In this document: piece after piece, positions 23,234 through 29,333 of the stretch
How the letters are laid out: the number at the start of each line of letters is the position of its first letter
Position numbering within the stretch: the first letter of the stretch is position 1
Source: Spirogloea muscicola
Lineage: Eukaryota > Streptophyta > Zygnematophyceae > Spirogloeales > Spirogloeaceae
Direction of reading: 5' to 3'
Assembly: GCA_009602725.1 (NCBI GenBank)
Contig: WELB01000012.1
Span: 1,105,371-1,134,703, forward strand
Length of the DNA stretch: 29,333 bases
Notes under the pieces: model-generated
The model's input: only the letters and a program-made list of their open reading frames with translations
Told to the model about the DNA's origin: nothing
Databases searched by the model: none
Position numbers and translations under genes: made by a program

Positions 23234-23999
23234 AGAAGGCGAGACGCTTCCAGGAACAAGAAGAAATGCAGCTGCTGATAATAAACGTAAAAATGTAAAA
23301 AAGAGGATGTAAATGTAAATGTAAGAAGCCAGCCAGGAAGCGGGCAGTGGCTGTGAGAGGCCAGCCCAGAGAAGGCGCGCGCGGTGCGCACGAATGTGAA
23401 AGGGACGCCACTCCTAGCCTTACAAATGTCCTTGTAACGGGGTAATGAGCTAAGGCAAGCAAGCGCGGCCAGATTAACTGGTGGCTGGGAGAGGCCAGCC
23501 CAGGGGGGACACTGATATCCTCGAGTGAGCACATACATGTCTGACAAGCTAAGCTGAGGAGCCAGACCACCACTACGGAAGCGATTAGCGTGGCCTAATG
23601 CACGCCCAGCACGCTGGTGTATCGCGAGTGCCTGGGAGCGCTGTAGACTTACTGACAGCCGCATCCTATAGCCGGCAACGATGGCTTGCGGGACGCTAGG
23701 AAGAAGAAGAAGAAAGCCCTGAGCTACCCGCTCGACTACGTCGACGGGCATCGACATGCAGAGCCAGGCGATGGAGGAGAGAAGACCACTTCGTTCCATA
23801 GCTGCCGTACATGTCCATGGCGCATGGGAAGAAGTGGTCGCCGTCGGGGGTGGTCATCGTAGTGCCTCTCCTTCCTCCTCTCTGCATGATGTGTCGCCCA
23901 ACCTGGCACAAGGAAAAACCGTCAAGGATAATGAGCTCTTCTGAATGGGGCGGGGGCTGTGAAACCACCGCTTCTGAAGAGCTTCCTCTCCGGAAGAGC
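23234..23999 (-). mobile_element. Retroelement C-terminal domain fragment C
   Basis: On the minus strand one frame (about 23900-23720) reads PDGDHFFPCAMDMYGSYGTK, WSSLLHRLALHVDARRR. A second frame (about 23680-23530) reads GYRMRLSVSLQRSQALAIHQ, RAGRALGHANRFR and LSDMYVLTRGY. These parallel the intact copy at 27963-28838 closely, but a frameshift separates them near 23700. A long tail follows toward 23234 with two more inverted-hairpin motifs (near 23349 and 23486) and a terminal SDFLLLTRGY remnant at about 23210. At its 5' side (about 23940-24000) a tail-like motif with CACAGCCCCCGCCCC abuts fragment D. Confidence 0.7.
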
Positions 24000-24330
24000 T
24001 CACTGCTTTCCGCTGGCTAGTCTCTCGGACTTGCGGCTGCAAACTAGAGGTCACTCAGTGATTAGCGACTTTCGGGCTGGCAGTTCACGGCCTTTGCCTC
24101 CATTGGGAGAGCCACTTCTTCTAACCAGACCAGGCTGGCAAATATATATGTGCTCACTCGTAGGTACTGGAGTCCCCATTCAGTCGTGGTATTCCGCTTA
24201 GTAATTTAGCCCTCTCTTATACTTTTGTCTGTTCTTCTTCTCTCTTCCATGTCACAAACAATATATTGGCTTGCTTTGGCTTCCCTCTTACTTCATGCAC
24301 ACCTCGAGCCTTTCCCTGCGCTTTCTGGGC
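24000..24330 (+). mobile_element. Retroelement 3' tail fragment D
   Basis: The plus strand near 24018-24055 encodes the family's C-terminal end SLSDLRLQTRGH. The following tail includes ATTGGGAGAGCCACTTCTTC near 24100 and, around 24265-24320, a stretch resembling 28890-28950 (ATTGGCTTG, then TTCATGC and a pyrimidine-rich run). No domain core is present. It faces away from fragment C. Confidence 0.6.
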
Positions 24331-25202
24331 GCCCTTTTGACAAGCTTGTCTAGGCTGGCCCCTCCAGCGCAAGGGCCATCGGAGAAGAGCAACTCCCTTC
24401 CTCAGCACGATGTGCTTTTCGCCCATTGCCCTCCTCGACGTACTTTTCTGAGGTGGCCCTTCACAGAGCGTCATCTGCTAAAGCTTCGAGCTTGCTGGCA
24501 GCCGTCTTATGAAATACGTAGTCTGAGCGTCAGCTTGTCAATACCAGTCCAGGGCCCAGCTGTGCATCAGGGGACAGAGTCGCTCGCTGCCTCAAGTGAC
24601 TGCCCTCTTCACCTCAATGTCTCTCATAGAAGCAGTGCACCAGTGGCAGGTATCAGTACCAGTGGCTCAGCATTAATCACGAAAGCTTTGGTAAATGACG
24701 CTCGCTCACCCAATAGCTGCCAAGAAGCGATAGCAAGGGTATAGCTGGCTAGAAGTAGCACAGATAGCATAAGACAGAAATACTCAACAAGCTTACAATA
24801 TGCGAGGAAGTCTCATCAGTTGGAGGCTGAGCTCTACAACTTCTTGACTGTTGTGCCCTCTCCTTTTGTACACTCGTCCAAGAAAAGGCAGTTGCCATGG
24901 GCCTTGCAAGTACAACGGCCACACTGCTTATGGCTTTGCCAAATCACTGCGCGCTGCTCTGCTGCGAGATGAGTGGTCCAATGCCTTCACTCCTCTACTG
25001 TGCGTTTGCGGAGTGCCACCTCAAGCAGCTGCACGGCAGCTGGCAACAGCCGCTGTTGGGCCAGCTTCTCCCGTGGCGGCGCTGGTGCAGTTCTCTCTGG
25101 CGCTACTTGCGGCCACTCTAAGCCACCTGCACAATCTGCCTCTCACATTGGCCTGTGTCGAGACGGGCGCTTGAGGCTGGGCGCAGCACCGCTGCACTGA
25201 TC
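24331..25202. other. Intergenic, nothing recognised
   Basis: Plus-strand open frames exist around 24851-25174 and 24271-24744, but neither has a recognisable domain, splice context or similarity to the other genes in the window. The stretch may include the 3' untranslated region of the minus-strand gene that ends at 25203. Confidence 0.45.
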
Positions 25203-26687
25203 CTAAAGAAGGGGTGCACTGACCACTAGCAAGGTGAATAGTAGGCCTAAAGCAACCGCCTGCCTTGGCAACCTGGCTGCTGTGCTGGGCGGAGGTGCAG
25301 CCGGAGGTGGAGAGATGTTAGTTGGCGAGGGAGAGGCGTTGGCCGGCGCAGCAGGCGGCGGAGGGGCGTTAGGGGGTGCGATTGCGGCAGGTGATGGGCT
25401 CGGGGCTGGGCTCGGCGCTGTGGCGTTGCAGGGGATCTCGCCTGATGTGTAATTGTACAGCAACCTGCCCACGCCACCAGGGGTTTGGCACAGCCAGTGA
25501 GTTATTGCAGCCAGGAGACGTGCTCCACAATTTAAGCTAGGACAATGGAGGGTGAACGAGCAGACTCACTCTGCACAATCTTGCACTAGCGTCATCTGCT
25601 GATAGCCGGCCCGCTGAAGGTGCGAGAAGAACTTGCCCCCGCAGTCTGCGTTGTTGGTCGTCACAAGGACCTGCAAGGAACAACGATGCACCAATGAGTC
25701 CATACACTGTCAACTCTGGCGCCTCCACGCGCCATCAAGCCCACCCACACGTGCTGCAGCACTCAAGAGGCAGCACCACCTCGACAAAGTGCATCACGGA
25801 GCAGTTGGTTTGTGACAAGGAGGTCGTCAGCTGCTCACCGGGTAGGAGCACAGCAATTGTACAAAGGCCTGAAAATTTAGCAAAGCAATGCTGAAGTCAA
25901 CAATGAGTGTCGTCACTTGTGCTTGACGCGCTTTCCTTCACGTATGGTGGACAATATCAAGGCCAAAAGCAGCCGTTGCGCACAGAGCACTTGAACACTA
26001 CTACTGGATGCGGTAGGAGAAATAGGATAGATATTCCAACATACAGGGCAGCACGGTCTGTAATTAGTTGTGGTGTTGGGGCAGGCCTTCAGGAACGGCG
26101 TGTAATTGATATCGGTGTTGGGGTCGATAGGGCACTCTGCGTGGAAGCTGAGACTGTAAGCCTGCCGAAAACTTCCAGCAATGAAGTGCAGATGGGGCAG
26201 TCAGCACTGCTCGGCACAACCGCAGAACAACCAGCGAGACGCCGAAGCGGGTTGCACAGCGCTTACTTGCTTGCTCCTGCAGGAGGCTGCGGCCCGGGCC
26301 CGCGGAGTGCGCGCCTTCGTCCAGCCATTGTGCTGCGCAAGGCGGATGGAAGAGTCGAGCCCATTGTTCGAGTCAGTGGACTCGCCACGAGCGTTTGACG
26401 ACCAGACAAGTCCGTCCCGAGGCGGCGACGCTCTCGGCGGCCCCGGCCCGGCGACGACGGCACGACGGAGCGCTGCGGCGGGGCCTTCCAGGAGCCAAAG
26501 GCATGGCATTGGCGCCGCGGCCAGTGTCAGCAACAGTGTCAGCAACAGCAGCGTCCAGAGCCCGCCGGAGAAGACGGCCTCGGGCTAGGGCTCCCGGACC
26601 TTGCGCGAAGGCGGCGCAGGCGAGCAGCGCCAGCAGCGCGGCGGGCACGGCGGCGGTGGCGGCGGCGGCGGCGGCGCGGGGCGCCAT
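25203..26687 (-). CDS. Secreted cysteine-rich, probable GPI-anchored protein (LORELEI/SPARK-like module); model incomplete
   Basis: Supported exons (minus, 5' to 3'): one ending at 26267, then 26161-26045, 25868-25780, 25670-25570 and 25464-25203. The ATG at 26687 opens a frame with a classic signal peptide (MAPR followed by an Ala/Leu-rich core, ending CAAFAQ). The exon ending at 26267 uses a different frame, and no convincing join was found between the two. The mature part has the spacing C...NYTPFLKAC...CCPAFVQLLCSYP...NCSVMHFVE...NNADCGGKFFSHL...QDCAELLYNYTSGEIPC. This resembles the eight-cysteine module of plant LORELEI-like GPI-anchored co-receptors, but the match is by pattern only. 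A Pro/Ser/Ala-rich stalk (APSPAPSPSPAA) and a C-terminal hydrophobic tail (ALGLLFTLLVVSAPLL) suggest an arabinogalactan-like linker and a GPI anchor signal. Exon 25868-25780 is 2 bases out of phase near 25837. The gene exists with fair confidence; function is unknown. Confidence 0.6.
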
Positions 26688-26925
26688 GGTCTGGGCGGCG
26701 GGGGCTGCCGTGGAGTGGCCGGCTGGCTGGCTAGTAGTAGTAAATAGGGGTTGACGGCAGGGGGGGCGATGCTGGGGACCGGCCGTTGACTAATCACGCA
26801 CCAGCCCACCGTCACAACCCCGTGGCTGCCGCCCGCGTTGACGGCACGCCGGGCTCGCCGCCAGTCAACAGCCGCAAGTTGGCAGTCGCAGCAAGAACGG
26901 AAATTGCGCGCAAGCAGCAGGTGGT

Positions 26926-26953
26926 AAACCCTAAACCCGAAACCCTAAACCCC
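26926..26953. repeat. Telomere-like CCCTAAA motif
   Basis: The plus strand reads AAACCCTAAACCCGAAACCC followed by TAAACCCC, about four degenerate CCCTAAA units. It sits directly upstream of a retroelement tail remnant. Confidence 0.75.
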
Positions 26954-26954
26954 T

Positions 26955-27180
26955 CCTCCAGCTCCAGGTTACTCCGACTTGCGGCTGCTGACTCGGGGTC
27001 ACTAAGCTCGCATTCGCCGAAGTCTCTTGCATAGCTGTGTGGTTCTGGCGCCTTTTGGCCTCCTGGACCTTGTTCAGTCTTTCTGTGCTGGCTTCTCACA
27101 GCCCCCGCCCCGTTTGGAGAAGAAGAAATTGCGCGCCCATAGAAGAGGGGCTGGCAGAGAAGTGGCTCTCCCAATGCGGT
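26955..27180 (+). mobile_element. Retroelement tail remnant with an adjacent inverted tail piece
   Basis: Bases 26970-27005 encode the C-terminal end YSDLRLLTRGH followed by TAA. A tail follows with GCTGGCTTCTCACAGCCCCC at about 27084-27103. From about 27125 to 27178 the strand carries an inverted tail piece. Its reverse complement contains ATTGGGAGAGCCACTTCTCT and, farther on, TATGGGCGCGCA, matching the plus-strand tail of fragment A near 850-875. A truncated domain copy begins directly after it. Confidence 0.6.
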
Positions 27181-27793
27181 GAACGTACAGCTGCACACGA
27201 CCTCCTCCGGGATGCAATGTTCGGCATCTTCTAGGAGGCCGGATACACGGTGGCATTGGAGAACAATTCTGTCATGCCAATCCTCCAAGGGCCGACGGAC
27301 TACCCACACGCCGCGTCGACTTGGTGGCTTCCACGCCGGGAGGTGGCGCGCGCATCATTGCTGATGTGGTCACCACTGATGTGGTCGACAGCTCCAATTC
27401 GGGGCTTTCTGCCTCACGGGCTGGCCACGCTGCGGCGAAAGCGGCTCGCTGCAAGGCGGCCAAACACGCTGACCACCCGGCCGGGGACGAGTTCGTACCC
27501 CTGGCCGTGGATGTGCATGGGGCTCTCGGGTCGGGTCCCAGTGGCTCGACCTGCTGGCCAGGCTTGCGCGGCGCGCTGTGTCCCGCAGGCGAGGTGAGCC
27601 AGCTGACTTCAACGCTGGCTTGTGGGCCCAGGTCTATCGCATGCGTTTGTCAGTGTCCCTCCAGCAGTCTTTGGCCCACGCCTTGCATCTGCGTGCTGGC
27701 CGTGCTCTCACTGCAGCCTCTGGCTTTCGTCAGGGGGATAGTTTTCTGGCAGCTTGTCTGTCGGATTTGAGGCTCCTCACTCGTTGCTACTGA
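27181..27793 (+). pseudogene. Retroelement C-terminal domain fragment E, broken
   Basis: The region parallels the intact copy at 27963-28838: HDLLRDAMFGIF, then an in-frame TAG at about 27232, then EAGYTVALENNSVMPIL. In a shifted frame follow RIIADVVTTDVVD, KAAKHADHPAGDEFVPLAVD and VHGALG. In a third frame VYRMRLSVSLQQSLAHALHL, RAGRALTAASGFRQG and LSDLRLLTRCY end at the TGA 27791-27793. One stop and at least two frameshifts make it a pseudogene. The zinc-knuckle cysteines of the better copy are missing. Confidence 0.72.
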
Positions 27794-27853
27794 GAGGTCC
27801 ATCTACACCCGTTCTAACATAGCGCTATAGGCCCCTCCGTCATTTGGCCCCTT

Positions 27854-27976
27854 CAAACCCTTGTCAATTCTTTTCGGGCTGGCTTCTCACAGCCCTTGCC
27901 CTAATTGGGAGAGCGGTCCCTCCCAATTGGGGCAAGGGCTGTGAGAAGCCAGCCCGAAAAAATTGACAAGGGTTTG
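27854..27976. repeat. Near-perfect palindrome with 57-58 bp arms
   Basis: Left arm 27854-27911 and right arm 27920-27976 are reverse complements apart from one small indel and one substitution, with an 8-base spacer (AGCGGTCC). The left arm is the plus-strand 3' tail of fragment E; the right arm is the same tail inverted. The motif GGCTGGCTTCTCACAGCC lies in each arm. The right arm overlaps the start of the open frame of copy F. Confidence 0.92.
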
Positions 27977-28838
27977 TGGCCTCACCCGGCTCCTCTCCAT
28001 CAGCTCCCCAGGCGCGTCGGAGTGGTTAAATGCTCTGCCGATATACGAGTCCCTTCGGCTCTCAGACAACCTGTTTCGCACCGCGCTCCATCACCACCTC
28101 GGCCTCCCCCCCCCTTGCTTGGCTGGCATCCGCCAGTGCGAGTGTGGCCACATTGCCGATGACAAGCTCGCCTTAGCCGCGCACAAGCTGAGGTGTGCTG
28201 AGGGGGGTGAGCGCATTGCCTCCCACGACTTACTCAGGGATACAATGTTTGGAATTTTGCGAGAGGCGTGGTATCATCCGGCGATGGAGGTGTCCGGCAT
28301 CATGCCAATCTCCTTCAGGCGCAGCAAGCAATACGTGCGGCGTCTGGACGTGGTCGCCACCCCCCGGGGCGGTGGGCCTCGTCTGCTCCTGGACGTGGTA
28401 CTGATCGACGCATACAAGTCTGGCGCACCCACGTCAACCGTGCCTGGCTGGGCCACGTCCAGCGCGGAGCGCAAGAAGGAGCGGCACTACCAGGACCATC
28501 CCCGAGGGGACCATCTTTGCCCGTGTGCCATGGATATCTACGGCGGCTACGGCTTGAAATGGTCCTCTCTGATCCAGCATCTGGCCCGGCTGGTTGATGC
28601 GCGTCGGGGGGGCAGCTTGGGCCACTCCAGCATTCCACAGGCCTTAATTGCACACTATAGAATGCGGCTCTCGCTTTGTTTGCTGCGCTCGCAAGCCTTG
28701 GCTCTTCATCAACGTGCAGGGCGCGCTCTAAGTCGGGCCTCCGGCTTTCGTGGCGGCGCTCCAGCTCCCCAAGTTAGCTTGTCCGATTTGTTTGTGCTCT
28801 CCCGTGGTACTTATGTCACCTTAGGCACCTTAGTTTAG
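27963..28838 (+). CDS. Retroelement C-terminal domain copy F (intact frame, 5'-truncated)
   Basis: This is the only uninterrupted copy, 291 codons ending at the TAG 28836-28838. After ~18 codons of unrelated sequence it reads SEWLNALPIYESLRLSDNLF and RTALHHHLGLPPP. A zinc-knuckle pattern C-x-C...H...C follows (CECGHIADDKLALAAHKLRC), then HDLLRDTMFGILREAW. A nuclease-like core has RRLDVVATPRGGG and LLLDVVLIDAY, then DHPRGDHLCPCAMDIYGGYG and HYRMRLSLCLLRSQALALHQ. This order follows the reverse transcriptase in many non-LTR retrotransposon proteins and resembles a zinc finger plus restriction-like endonuclease that nicks target DNA. No reverse transcriptase is present, so it is not autonomous. 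The first ATG codons overlap the palindrome's right arm and are probably not a native start. Confidence 0.72.
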   Translation: MTRVCGLTRLLSISSPGASEWLNALPIYESLRLSDNLFRTALHHHLGLPPPCLAGIRQCECGHIADDKLALAAHKLRCAEGGERIASHDLLRDTMFGILREAWYHPAMEVSGIMPISFRRSKQYVRRLDVVATPRGGGPRLLLDVVLIDAYKSGAPTSTVPGWATSSAERKKERHYQDHPRGDHLCPCAMDIYGGYGLKWSSLIQHLARLVDARRGGSLGHSSIPQALIAHYRMRLSLCLLRSQALALHQRAGRALSRASGFRGGAPAPQVSLSDLFVLSRGTYVTLGTLV

Positions 28839-29184
28839 GTCTCTATATTATGTAGCCTTGTTTAGTTTGCACTCGCCTCTGCTTGAATTGTGTATTGGCT
28901 TGAATTGGCCGCCCTTTTCATTTCATGCGCCCCGCGCGCCTTTCTCTCCTCAGCTCATCTGACTTCCTACTGCCGACACGGGGTTACTAAGAGCGCCCTG
29001 GCTGCCTAGCCTGTGGCACGTCAAGAAGAAGAAGGGCTCGCCCATTGAGGATAGGGGCTGGAAAAAGCCAGCCCAGAAAAGAGTGAACAAAGGACGAGAA
29101 GGGGCCAGGGGAAGTACAAAGAACAAGCAGCACAGAACACCCGTATGCATCTGGCTGGCTTTCACAGCCGCTCTTTTAATATTC
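28839..29184 (+). mobile_element. Retroelement 3' tail, copy 2 (plus strand)
   Basis: This follows the stop of copy F. It contains both tail blocks shared with 23112-23233 (28954-29016 and 29136-29184). Between them lie 119 bases that include an inverted tail hairpin (GGGCTGGAAAAAGCCAGCCC near 29062). The tail ends in GGCTGGCTTTCACAGCC and TTTTAATATTC, as in copy 1, and flanking sequence diverges after that. Confidence 0.78.
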
Positions 29185-29333
29185 AGCAGCCGCATTCCTT
29201 TCCTCCGGCACAGCTGGCACAGGCGCCCCGACAAGAGCCGGCCGCGGCCCGCCACCCGCCACAACGCCCACGGCCCTCGTCGCGCTACTCCCCCGCGCCT
29301 GCGCTGCCCGCGCGCGCCCCGCGGCCCGCCCCC

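Noticed and set aside
24851-25174. Plus-strand 107-codon open frame
   Set aside because: No domain or similarity was recognised, and it lies in the likely 3' flank of the minus-strand GPI-anchored protein gene.
26201-26545. Second hydrophobic stretch (LLLLTLLLTLAAA) as an alternative signal peptide
   Set aside because: It has no suitable in-frame ATG before it, whereas the ATG at 26687 opens a complete signal peptide. Kept only as an unresolved exon-1 question.
1-29333. tRNA, rRNA, CRISPR, riboswitch or bacterial operon features
   Set aside because: No cloverleaf, regular spacer-repeat array or ribosomal core sequence was seen, and the gene structure is clearly eukaryotic.

Overview
The window is nuclear DNA of a photosynthetic eukaryote, most likely a green alga. 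Genes are split by many spliceosomal introns. One gene encodes a chloroplast/cyanobacterial-type photosystem II S4-domain protein, another a plant-type KPC1/RKP ubiquitin ligase, and telomere-like TTTAGGG motifs are scattered about. I cannot name the species from sequence alone. No prokaryotic operon, CRISPR array, rRNA or tRNA was seen.

Layout. 1-1.84 kb: 5'-truncated fragments of a retrotransposon-like family. 1.84-2.85 kb: nothing recognised. 2854-6789 (minus): an 11-exon chromate-ion-transporter (CHR) gene. 6790-7530: a GC-rich divergent promoter region. 7531-10071 (plus): a 9-exon S4-domain RNA-binding protein gene, probably plastid-targeted, with an apparent 1-base frameshift in exon 2. 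10294-18257 (minus): a 17-exon SPRY+RING E3 ubiquitin ligase (RKP/KPC1/RNF123 family), convergent with the S4 gene. 18258-19254: intergenic, with an assembly N and a GGC microsatellite. 19255-23104 (minus): an 11-exon GMP synthase. 23.1-24.3 kb: retroelement fragments in both orientations. 24.3-25.2 kb: nothing recognised. 25203-26687 (minus): a secreted, probably GPI-anchored, cysteine-rich protein with a proline/serine/alanine-rich stalk, whose model is partly unresolved. 26.9-29.2 kb: more copies of the retroelement family, including one intact 291-codon open C-terminal domain and a near-perfect 57-bp-arm palindrome. The last 150 bases and the first 300 bases are GC-rich and featureless.

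The exon models were built by hand. I matched conserved protein motifs, placed GT-AG (twice GC-AG) junctions, and checked that the reading phase carries from exon to exon. Phase closes across all joins in the CHR, RKP and GMP synthase genes. It fails once in the S4 gene and at least once in the GPI-anchored gene.

The genes are ordinary housekeeping genes with no evident common pathway. The most unusual material is the repeat family. At least six pieces carry only the C-terminal zinc-knuckle/nuclease-like domain and 3' tail. Several are preceded by an inverted piece of the same tail. One tail ends 7 bases upstream of the proposed GMP synthase start codon. I found no convincing new multi-gene system.
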